Part shown: positions 52,016 through 59,350 of the stretch, piece after piece
Layout of the letters: each line of letters begins with the position of its first letter
Position numbering within the stretch: position 1 is the first letter of the stretch
Source of the DNA: Planctomycetota bacterium
GTDB lineage: Bacteria; Planctomycetota; Phycisphaerae; Phycisphaerales; SM1A02
Direction: 5' to 3'
DNA: 64,000 nt
NCBI GenBank assembly: GCA_024226535.1
Contig: JAAELP010000155.1
Coordinates: 18,428-82,427 of the forward strand
Translations under genes and position numbers: made by a program
Notes under the pieces: model-generated
Seen by the model: only the letters and a program-made list of their open reading frames with translations
What the model was told of the DNA's origin: nothing
Database searches by the model: none

Positions 52016-53797
52016 ATGCAAGACACCACCACCCGCCCCGCCGATCTCCCCGCCTCGTCCGCCGACTCCGAGTCGACGTACCGCGCGATCTTCGACGCGG
52101 TCAACGACGCGATCTTCATCCACGACGGGACGACCGGGCGGATCGTGGACGTCAACCGAACGATGTGCGAACTGTTCGGCTACACGCATGCCGAGGCGCT
52201 GAACCTGTCGGTTCAGCAGATCAGCGCCGGTGAGGGCTTCAGCGACGAGGAGGCGCAACGCCTCATCCGGCTCGCCGCCACCGAACCGCAGGTCTTCGAG
52301 TGGCACTGCCGGGACCGCGGCGGGCGCACGTTCTGGGCGGAGGTCTCGCTGCGCCGGGCGCCGATCGCCGGCGACGAACGGATCCTCGCCGTGGTTCGGG
52401 ACATCTCGCGTCGCCGGGACGCCGAGCACGCCCTGCGCCGCAGCGAACGACGCTACCGCACCATCATCGAAGACCTGCCCGATCTCGTCTGCCGCTACCG
52501 GCCGGACATGACGATCACGTACGTCAACGACTCCTACGCCCGCTGCTTCGGCCGGGCTCGTGGCGAACTCGTCGGCACGAGCTTCCTCGACCTGATTCCG
52601 CCGAGGGAACGGGACCTGGTTCGCGCGCAGCTCGACCTCCTCGGGCCTCGTCTGCTGACGGGCACCTACGAGCACCAGGTCATCGCCGCCAAAGACGAAC
52701 GGCGCTGGCAACGGTGGACCAACCGCGCGCTCGTCAACGAAGAGGGCCACGTCGTCGAGTTCCAGGGGATCGGCCAGGACATCACCGAACAGCGCCGGGC
52801 GACGGAGGCGCTGCGCGAGTCCGAGGAGCGTCTGCGCTCCATCACGGACAACGCGCCGGACTACATCATGCTGCTGGATCTCGAGTACCGGATCCAGCTC
52901 ATCAACCGCACGGTCCCGGATCTGAAACCCGAGGACGTGATCGGCCGCTCCATCCTCGACTTCGTCCCCGAGGAGAATCATGCCCGGATCCGCGCGTGCT
53001 TCAAGCGCGTGCTGAAGACGCGCGAACCGGATGGATACGACACCGAGTACGTCGCGCACGACGGCACGCGAACCACGTTTAAGTCGCGCGTGGGTCCGGT
53101 GCTGCGCGGCGACGAGGTCGTCGCCTTCGCGCTCGCCAGTTCGGATGTGACCCGGCGGCGGGAGACCGAGGAGCGGCTTCGTCGGACCAACGAAAAGGAG
53201 CGCCTGCTGCTCCGCGAGCTCGATCACCGCGTGCGCAACAACCTCGCCTCGCTCGTGTCGCTCGTGGACCTCACGCGCCGCAGCGCCGAGAGCATCGACG
53301 AGTTCGCCAACGCCATCCGCGGGCGGGTCCACGCGATGTCGACCGGTCACGAGCTGCTCTCGCGATCGAGTTGGGCCGGCCTCGGGCTGCGTCGCCTCAT
53401 CCGGTCCCTCGCCCCGCCCGGTACCGCGGGCGCGGTCGCGACCGAAGGCGAGACGATCCAGGTGCCCGCCGAACAGGTCAGCTCGCTGGCGATGGTGCTG
53501 CACGAGCTGTACATGAACAGCGCCAAGCACGGCGCGCTCGCCGCCAAGGGTGGCCACGTCGAGGTGACGTGGACCGCCCGCCCGCTTCCCGACGGAGGCA
53601 GCGATGTATCGCTGCGGTGGCGCGAGACGGATGGACCGGCGATCGACGACGCCGTGTCGCCGCGTGTCGGCACATCGCTCATCGAGGGACTCGCGCGGAG
53701 CGATCTCCAGGGAGACGTCACGTTCGCGTACCCCGCCAGCGGTGCCGATCATCGGCTGACGATGACGTTCGCTCCCGTCCGGCGCGACCGGAGCTGA
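52016..53797 (+). CDS. PAS-domain sensor histidine kinase (HWE/HisKA_2 type)
   Basis: A 593-residue soluble sensor kinase with three PAS domains: about 20-135 (YRAIFDAVNDAIFIHDGTTGRIVDVN), 145-260 (YRTIIEDLPDLVCRYRPDMTITYVN) and 275-390 (LRSITDNAPDYIMLLDLEYRIQLIN). The dimerisation helix LLLRELDHRVRNNLASLVSLVDL holds the phosphorylated His. LHELYMNSAKHGAL is the ATP-binding N box. There is no membrane helix or receiver, so it senses a cytoplasmic signal. Its 3' end overlaps galK on the opposite strand by 49 bases. No response regulator is adjacent. Confidence 0.88.
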   Translation: MQDTTTRPADLPASSADSESTYRAIFDAVNDAIFIHDGTTGRIVDVNRTMCELFGYTHAEALNLSVQQISAGEGFSDEEAQRLIRLAATEPQVFEWHCRDRGGRTFWAEVSLRRAPIAGDERILAVVRDISRRRDAEHALRRSERRYRTIIEDLPDLVCRYRPDMTITYVNDSYARCFGRARGELVGTSFLDLIPPRERDLVRAQLDLLGPRLLTGTYEHQVIAAKDERRWQRWTNRALVNEEGHVVEFQGIGQDITEQRRATEALRESEERLRSITDNAPDYIMLLDLEYRIQLINRTVPDLKPEDVIGRSILDFVPEENHARIRACFKRVLKTREPDGYDTEYVAHDGTRTTFKSRVGPVLRGDEVVAFALASSDVTRRRETEERLRRTNEKERLLLRELDHRVRNNLASLVSLVDLTRRSAESIDEFANAIRGRVHAMSTGHELLSRSSWAGLGLRRLIRSLAPPGTAGAVATEGETIQVPAEQVSSLAMVLHELYMNSAKHGALAAKGGHVEVTWTARPLPDGGSDVSLRWRETDGPAIDDAVSPRVGTSLIEGLARSDLQGDVTFAYPASGADHRLTMTFAPVRRDRS

Positions 53798-54873
53798 TCG
53801 ATCCGCCGCCGGATCTCCGGCACGCCGTCACGCGCCGCCAGCGCGATCACGCACCCGCCGAAGCCCGCGCCGGTCAGACGCGCGCCCAGAACACCGTCAA
53901 CGGCCAGCAGCAACTCGACGAGTTCGTCCAGCTCCGGACCGCTGACCTCGTAGTCGTCGCGCAGCGATCGATGGCTGTCGGTCATGAGACCGCCGAACGT
54001 CGTCCACGCGCCCGCGCGGGCGGCCTCGGCCGCGCCGCGGGTACGGTCGATCTCGGTGACGACGTGACGGACGCGCGCCACGAGCACGCCATCGAGCCGA
54101 TCGGCGTGTCGCTCGAGGGTCGTGAGATCGACATCGCGCAACGCCGGGACCCCCAGACGCCGGCATGCTTCGGCGCACTCGTCGCGTCGGGCCGCGTACG
54201 CCCCGTCCGCGAGCGCGTGGCGCACGCCCGAATCGACGACGACCAGGGACAGGTCGTCGCCCCAGAGCGGGACCGGCGTGATCGCCTCGCTTCGGCAGTC
54301 GATGAGCAGCGCCGTCTCCGGTGTCCCGATCACGCACGCGATCTGGTCCATGATCCCGCATGGCACACCGGCGTCCAGGTGCTCGGCCTGCCGACACAGA
54401 CGCGCCTTGGCCGGCGGCGCCAACCGGGTCCCCGTCAACTGCTCCACCAGCGAGGCGACGGCGACCTCCAGCGCCGCGCTGCTCGCCAACCCGGCGCCGG
54501 CGGGGATCGTCGACTCGATCCACGCATCGAAGCCGCCGGGGACGAGCCCGTGCCCGGCGAGTTGGGCGAGCACGCCACGCGGATACGCCGACCATGACGG
54601 GGCGTCACCGACCACATTACCGCCTTCGAGCGCCAACTCGTCTCCTGCCCAGCCGCTGACGATGGTCACGCGGGAGCCGGGCGACGGAGCGCCCGCGACG
54701 GCAATGTGCCGATCGATCACGATGGGTAGCACGAGGCCGTCGTTGTAGTCGACGTGCTCGCCGATGAGGTTGACGCGCGCGGGGGCTGTGGTCACGTGGC
54801 GCGGTGAGCGGCCGAAGCGGGCCTGGAAGCGCTCACGGGCGCGGGGGATGGGGTTGGCATCGTGGGCACCCAA
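53749..54873 (-). CDS. galK: galactokinase
   Basis: A GHMP kinase of 374 residues phosphorylating galactose at C1. APARVNLIGEHVDYNDGLVLP is the galactokinase signature near the N-terminus, IPAGAGLASSAALEVAVASL is the ATP-binding GHMP loop, CGIMDQIACVIG holds the catalytic Asp, and LTGAGFGGCVIAL is the C-terminal GHMP motif. Start is uncertain: TTG 54873 is taken because a TACGAT element (54884-54889) lies 10 bases upstream and the resulting N-terminus is of normal length. No other Leloir genes are near. Confidence 0.82.
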   Translation of the reverse strand: MGAHDANPIPRARERFQARFGRSPRHVTTAPARVNLIGEHVDYNDGLVLPIVIDRHIAVAGAPSPGSRVTIVSGWAGDELALEGGNVVGDAPSWSAYPRGVLAQLAGHGLVPGGFDAWIESTIPAGAGLASSAALEVAVASLVEQLTGTRLAPPAKARLCRQAEHLDAGVPCGIMDQIACVIGTPETALLIDCRSEAITPVPLWGDDLSLVVVDSGVRHALADGAYAARRDECAEACRRLGVPALRDVDLTTLERHADRLDGVLVARVRHVVTEIDRTRGAAEAARAGAWTTFGGLMTDSHRSLRDDYEVSGPELDELVELLLAVDGVLGARLTGAGFGGCVIALAARDGVPEIRRRIDQLRSRRTGANVIVSR

Positions 54874-54897
54874 TGGACCCGGGATCGTACTCAAAGA

Positions 54898-54932
54898 GAG
54901 CCCACCCCCCTCCAAGGGAACAGGGTGGGCTC
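54898..54932 (-). terminator. hairpin downstream of a decayed dockerin gene, upstream of galK
   Basis: GAGCCCACCC (54898-54907) pairs with GGGTGGGCTC (54923-54932) across a 15-base loop. On the minus strand the stem is followed by TCTTTG. It sits 48 bases past the stop of the gene remnant and just before the galK -10. Confidence 0.6.
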
Positions 54933-54979
54933 AGGCGAGGGCAGTGTGCCCGCTGGAGATTCGGAAAGGCTCAGGTGAT

Positions 54980-55009
54980 CAGAGGCACGGACCCCAGTTG
55001 GCGATGAGG
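54980..55009 (-). pseudogene. remnant of a dockerin-type protein C-terminus
   Basis: The minus strand reads LIANWGPCL-stop (stop at 54980-54982), identical in style to the IANWGPC and IIGAWGPC endings of intact dockerin proteins in this window. Upstream, the expected DxxGNGxVDFGDIL loop is not found in any frame, and the 55010-55282 stretch up to the FkbM stop shows only short open frames and one 12-bp palindrome (GCCTCGCGAGGC, 55252-55263). The terminator-like hairpin next to it supports a former 3' end. Confidence 0.5.
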
Positions 55010-55282
55010 TTCGACCGGTGGCGACGCGCACCACACATGCGCACACCGATCGCAGCCGACGGTTGCCGAAGCGACATCGCTCCGGCTCGGTGCGTCGTTC
55101 ACGCCCGCGGCGACGCCGCGGGCCCCCTCGCCGATGCACGAATCTCGACGGGCTCCCTTGCCCGCCACCCCTCAGCCCGCGCGACACCCACGTACCGCAC
55201 CAAGCTCCTCGTCTCCCAGATACGGTCGATCCGGCGCGGCTGTTGCATCGTGCCTCGCGAGGCGAGGAGATTGTCCGTGGTG

Positions 55283-56038
55283 CTACCGGCTGGTCAGCCG
55301 TCGCCACCTCGCCCGGAGGCCGCGGTACGGGGTCTTGAGCCACAGCTTCCGCCAGAGCCGAAACCGCTCGCGGAGCGACGTGAGCTCGAAGGCCCGGCTT
55401 CGCGGCACGTACCAACTGTTGAACCCGGTGCGCTTGACGAGCCGGTAGCCCTGCCGGGTCATCGCGCGGTGCGTGGCGTACCCGGTGAGGTGGTCCTCGA
55501 GCAGCACCAGCTCGGGTTGATGACGGGCGAGATCGAACCCGCGAAGCACCGCGAGCTGGTCGCCCTCCACGTCGATGGAGACGAAGTGCGGGTGCGGCTC
55601 GCCGCACCGTTCGAGGATCTCGTCGAGCGTGGTCACCTCCACGTCGATCTCGTCCACGACCTCGCGCTCCCACGCGACCGGCTCGGAACTGAGCGACGAG
55701 TGCACGTGACAGTCGGCGATCCGGAACGTCGAACGGCCCACCTGCTCCGGCCCGCCGCACGCGACCTCGACGACCTCGGAGCGCGGTCGCTGCGCCTTCA
55801 GCAACGCGCACAGGGATGGTGTGGGCTCGACGAGGATCCCCCGCCATCCGTGCTGCTCGAGGTACCACGTCTGAGAGAACATCGTCGGGTGGTTCGCGCC
55901 CACCTCGACGAAGACACCGTCGTCCCGGCCGCCGAAGTACTCGTGCACGAGGCGGACCTCGGCCTGGTGCTCGCGCTCCTTGCGATCGGCGATCCGCGGG
56001 AAGTGCTCCCGCGCGTAGCGTCCCAGCTCGTACTTCAT
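55283..56038 (-). CDS. FkbM-family methyltransferase
   Basis: A 251-residue SAM-dependent methyltransferase. FVEVGANHPTMFSQTWYLEQHGWRGILVEPTPSLCALL is the SAM-binding start of FkbM proteins, VTTLDEILERC and PHFVSIDVEGDQLAVLRGFDL are the later conserved blocks. FkbM enzymes usually O-methylate sugars or small metabolites. ATG 56038 lies 8 bases after the rph stop; a GTG at 56053 would overlap rph. The C-terminal 25 residues are very basic (RLWRKLWLKTPYRGLRARWRRL). Confidence 0.85.
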   Translation of the reverse strand: MKYELGRYAREHFPRIADRKEREHQAEVRLVHEYFGGRDDGVFVEVGANHPTMFSQTWYLEQHGWRGILVEPTPSLCALLKAQRPRSEVVEVACGGPEQVGRSTFRIADCHVHSSLSSEPVAWEREVVDEIDVEVTTLDEILERCGEPHPHFVSIDVEGDQLAVLRGFDLARHQPELVLLEDHLTGYATHRAMTRQGYRLVKRTGFNSWYVPRSRAFELTSLRERFRLWRKLWLKTPYRGLRARWRRLTSR

Positions 56039-56046
56039 GCCCGCGA

Positions 56047-56775
56047 TCACCACGGCCAGCGTCGCCCCAGTTTCTGCTTCTGGATCGCCGTGAGGTTGCG
56101 GATGCCGCGCCGCGCCAGCTTCAGCAGCGAGTCCAGCTCATCGTCGGTGAAGGTCGCCTCCTCGCCCGTACCTTGTATCTCGACGAAGCGCCCGGCGCCG
56201 GTCATCACCACGTTCATGTCCACCGAAGCGGCGTAGTCCTGCTCGTAGTCGAGATCGAGCACAGGCCGCCCGCCGACGATCCCGACGCTCACGGCGGCGA
56301 GGCTGTCCCGGAGGGGATAGCGATCCGGGTCGGGAAGCTCGCGCCGCACCGCGTGCAGCGCGTCCACGGCAGCGATGAACGACCCGGTGATGCTCGCGGT
56401 CCTCGTACCGCCGTCGGCCTCGAGTACGTCGCAGTCGACGGTAAGCGTGCGTTCGCCGAGCGCCTCGAGATCCGCCACGGCGCGGAGGCTGCGACCGATC
56501 AGACGCTGGATCTCGTTCGTCCGCCCGTCGATCTTCGGACCCCGCTCGCGCCCGCGGCGCGGGGTCGTGCTGTGCGGGAGCATGTCGTACTCGGCGGTGA
56601 TCCAGCCGCGCCCCTTCCCCTCCATCCACGCCGGCACCTTCGGCAGCGCGCTGGCCGTGCACAGCACGGTCGTCCCTCCCGCCGTGAGCAGCACGCTCCC
56701 GGGCGCGTTGCGCGTGAAGCGGCGCTTGATTCGGATCGGTCGAAGCTCGTTGGATCGGCGGGTCGCGGTGGCCAT
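56047..56775 (-). CDS. rph: ribonuclease PH
   Basis: A 242-residue phosphorolytic 3'-5' exoribonuclease that trims tRNA 3' ends. NELRPIRIKRRFTRNAPGSVLL, TTVLCTASALPKVPAWM, GWITAEYDMLPHSTTPR, EIQRLIGRSLRAVADL, LTVDCDVLEADGGTRTASITG and LDLDYEQDYAASVDMNVVMTG are the family blocks, including the phosphate-binding GTRTASITG. Length is normal. A TATCGT element (56784-56789, minus strand) stands 8 bases before ATG 56775 without a ribosome site. Confidence 0.95.
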   Translation of the reverse strand: MATATRRSNELRPIRIKRRFTRNAPGSVLLTAGGTTVLCTASALPKVPAWMEGKGRGWITAEYDMLPHSTTPRRGRERGPKIDGRTNEIQRLIGRSLRAVADLEALGERTLTVDCDVLEADGGTRTASITGSFIAAVDALHAVRRELPDPDRYPLRDSLAAVSVGIVGGRPVLDLDYEQDYAASVDMNVVMTGAGRFVEIQGTGEEATFTDDELDSLLKLARRGIRNLTAIQKQKLGRRWPW

Positions 56776-56783
56776 GACGGTGC

Positions 56784-56789
56784 ACGATA
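56784..56789 (-). promoter_or_regulatory. candidate -10 element (TATCGT) of rph, leaderless type
   Basis: Minus-strand TATCGT is 8 bases upstream of the rph ATG. It is the same hexamer as before the sulfatase/PhoD gene. Confidence 0.4.
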
Positions 56790-56925
56790 CGGGATCTTCC
56801 CATCGTGTTCACGACCACCCGACCGGCGAACTCCGGCTCGCTTCTTTTCTCGGACGTTCGCGGCGGTGGGCACGAACGGGAGTATCTCGCTACGGGCCCG
56901 GGCCCGAGCGGCCGACGAGATCATC

Positions 56926-57294
56926 ATGATGATGATCCCTCCCGTTCCCCGTCCGTCGCATGCAGCGCCGTCGCACGTGGACAGCGGCATGTCCCTGGAG
57001 AGCTCGCAGGGCACGCGGCTGGTCTCCGAACTGGAGGACCGCCTTGATCGACTCGCCATGCTCTGTTGCGCGATGTGGACGATGATCCAGGCGCACAGCG
57101 GCGCGACCGACGAAGAACTGATGCACCTCGTTCGGGACCTGGATCTCGCCGACGGTCGAGTCGACGGCAAGGCGGGCCAGGTGCAGGTCACCACGTGCAC
57201 CGCGTGCCAGCGCCCCGTGGCGCTGAAGCACCTGAGGTGCCTGTACTGCGGGCAGACGCGCGTTCCAGCGCACCCGTTCGAGGGTGTTCTCTAG
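56926..57294 (+). CDS. small zinc-ribbon-like hypothetical protein
   Basis: About 122 residues. A central helical segment (TRLVSELEDRLDRLAMLCCAMWTMIQ) is followed by a C-terminal four-Cys knuckle, CTACQ-RPVALKHLR-CLYCG, which should bind zinc. Start is uncertain: three overlapping ATG codons at 56926-56934 precede the chain, and ATG 56989 is an alternative. The first 20 residues look poorly conserved. The TAG stop lies inside the left arm of a 24-bp inverted repeat, so insertion of that element may have defined the present C-terminus. Function unknown. Confidence 0.55.
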   Translation: MMMIPPVPRPSHAAPSHVDSGMSLESSQGTRLVSELEDRLDRLAMLCCAMWTMIQAHSGATDEELMHLVRDLDLADGRVDGKAGQVQVTTCTACQRPVALKHLRCLYCGQTRVPAHPFEGVL

Positions 57295-57461
57295 CAGGCC
57301 GCTAAGCAAACCCATCCGACGCCTGAGCACGACCATTTCCGCCGTGGACGGCGTCGCCGAACCTCGCTGTATCGTTCAAATACGGCATCGGTTCGGCTCC
57401 TTGCCACGACGAAAAGCGTCGCACTCAGTCGCCGGCCGGTTTGCTTAGCGGCCTGCTAGAG
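57289..57461. mobile_element. 173-bp MITE-like element with 24-bp perfect terminal inverted repeats
   Basis: Arms at 57289-57312 and 57438-57461 are perfect reverse complements over 24 bases (outer ends CTCTAGCAGG / CCTGCTAGAG) and enclose 125 bases without a gene. An internal pair GCCGAACC (57356-57363) / GGTTCGGC (57390-57397) lets most of the element fold. No obvious target-site duplication is seen. It could also be a strong bidirectional terminator between a plus-strand and a minus-strand gene end. Confidence 0.65.
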
Positions 57462-57484
57462 CGGGTCGTTGGTCGGCTGCGGGG

Positions 57485-59167
57485 TCAGTTGCCGATCGTC
57501 AGGATCTGGCCGGGCGGAACGTTCTCGAGCGACACGACGCTCCCGTTCTGCCAGGTCACCGTGATCTTGTCGATCCGGTTCGTCGGCGGGAAGCCGAAGT
57601 GCTGCCGCAGCGGGTGCTGGCTCATGAACGACGACGAGACGCGCACCGCGCGGTGGTAGGTGTGGTCGCCGATCTCAACCTCGATCCACGCACCGATACC
57701 GTCCGGCGGCGTTCCCGCCGGCGCGACGAGGTCGATTTCGATCCAACGGTCGGCGAGCGGATTTGATTCGTTCTCGAAGTAGCGAACCGGGCCACGGTTG
57801 TTCGTGATGAGGATGTCGAGATCGCCATCGTTGTCCGAATCGAAGACGACGAGCCCCTTACCGTTCTCCCGATCCACGAGGCCGGTTCCAAACGAGACCT
57901 CCATGTAGGTCTTCCCCGGTCCGTTGTCGGCGAAGTTGCCCGTGTTGAGCCACAGCCGCGTCGGATCCTGGGCGAACGTCGGATCGGGGTTCCCGCCGAA
58001 CGGGTACTGCATCCCGTTCGTCATGGTCAGATCGAGCAGGCCGTCGTGGTTGAAGTCGGCGAAGCCCGTGCCCCAACCCCAAAATCCCGCCCGTACGCCG
58101 GCCTTGTCGGTGACGTCCGTGAATTGGTCGTTCCCGTCGTTGCGGTAGAGGCGGTTGCCGGTGATGCCCCAGCCCGTCTCGGAAACGCCGTCGTTGTCGT
58201 GGATCGCGGTCACGAACCAGTCCAGGTCGCCGTCGTTGTCATAGTCACCAAGGGCCGAGCCCATGCCGTTCTCGTCGGTGCATGTGCCGTTGCTGGTAAC
58301 GCGCGCGAAGTGACCGAGCCCGACGTTCTGGTAGTAGCGGCTGCTGCCGAAGTCGCCGGAGATGGCGATATCCGGCGCGAGGTCACCGTTGAGATCCACG
58401 AGCGAGGGCGTGAAGCCCCAGTGCGCATCGGGCTCGAGGAAGATGCCGACGGAGTTGGTGGCGTCGGTGAAGATGCCGTTGCCGAGGTTTCGGAAGATCC
58501 GGTTGCCGAAGATCGGCGCCAATCCCCACTCGCTCGTGAGCAGATCGAGATCACCATCGCCGTCGATATCGCCGAACGCCGCACCAAACGTGTTGAACGG
58601 CTGGCCTTCGTAGAGCACCGCCCCGCAGGACAGGCCCGTCTCGACGAACCATCCGTTGCCCGTGTTCATGAGGCATTGGTTGCGCCCGAAGAGGACCCCG
58701 ACGTAGATGTCGAGATAGCCGTTGCCGTCGATGTCGGCCACGGTGACCGACGAGCCCTCGAGCGCGGCGTCGTTGATGCCCCAGGCGCTCGCCTCGTCGG
58801 TGAAGCTCCCGGTGCCGTCGTTCATGAACAGCTTCGATGCCTGGGCCGAGCCACCGACGACGAACACGTCGAGCCAGCCGTCGCGGTTGAAGTCCGCGGC
58901 GGCGGCGCCGTGCGTCATCATCTGCGGCTCCACCATCTGTGGCGGGTCGACGTCCATCACGTGGGTGAAGATCAGGCCGACGTCGTCGGCCTGGTCGCTG
59001 AATGAGGGCAACGCCACCGGCGCATACGACGCCCTCGTGATGGAGCCACCCTTCCTGACGGGTCGCGTACCCACATGGGCCCCGCTCACATCAGCGGCGC
59101 TCACGGAGAGAGTGGCACAAGAGACGACGGGTACCGTCGCCAGCGTCAGCCAACGGATTTGGCGCAT
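57485..59167 (-). CDS. secreted CRTAC1-like protein (FG-GAP repeats, ASPIC/UnbV)
   Basis: A 560-residue exported protein with signal peptide (TLATVPVVSCATLSVSA). At least six FG-GAP/VCBS calcium loops are visible (DFNRDGWLDVFVVGG, DIDGNGYLDIYVG, DIDGDGDLDLLTS, DLNGDLAPDIAISG, DYDNDGDLDWFVT, DFNHDGLLDLTMTNG), indicating a beta-propeller. The C-terminal 100 residues are an ASPIC/UnbV domain (GIGAWIEVEIGDHTYHRAV, QHPLRQHFGFPP, ITVTWQNGSV). ATG 59167 follows GAGGAGGAG. Unlike the other secreted proteins here it has no dockerin-like end. The role is probably adhesion or ligand binding. Confidence 0.88.
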   Translation of the reverse strand: MRQIRWLTLATVPVVSCATLSVSAADVSGAHVGTRPVRKGGSITRASYAPVALPSFSDQADDVGLIFTHVMDVDPPQMVEPQMMTHGAAAADFNRDGWLDVFVVGGSAQASKLFMNDGTGSFTDEASAWGINDAALEGSSVTVADIDGNGYLDIYVGVLFGRNQCLMNTGNGWFVETGLSCGAVLYEGQPFNTFGAAFGDIDGDGDLDLLTSEWGLAPIFGNRIFRNLGNGIFTDATNSVGIFLEPDAHWGFTPSLVDLNGDLAPDIAISGDFGSSRYYQNVGLGHFARVTSNGTCTDENGMGSALGDYDNDGDLDWFVTAIHDNDGVSETGWGITGNRLYRNDGNDQFTDVTDKAGVRAGFWGWGTGFADFNHDGLLDLTMTNGMQYPFGGNPDPTFAQDPTRLWLNTGNFADNGPGKTYMEVSFGTGLVDRENGKGLVVFDSDNDGDLDILITNNRGPVRYFENESNPLADRWIEIDLVAPAGTPPDGIGAWIEVEIGDHTYHRAVRVSSSFMSQHPLRQHFGFPPTNRIDKITVTWQNGSVVSLENVPPGQILTIGN

Positions 59168-59350
59168 TCTGGATTCTCCTCCTCAGGTTCAGACTCCGAT
59201 GGTAGATGAGGGCCGCCCGGAGTCAAGCAAAACCCGGCTCGAAACCCCCTCTACTGTGCGTGAGGGCCGATTCGAGCGACCGGACGCCGGTGTTCGGCGG
59301 TGCCGGCGACCGCCCGAGAGACGCTACCCTGTGGGGCTGGCCCTGCTCCA

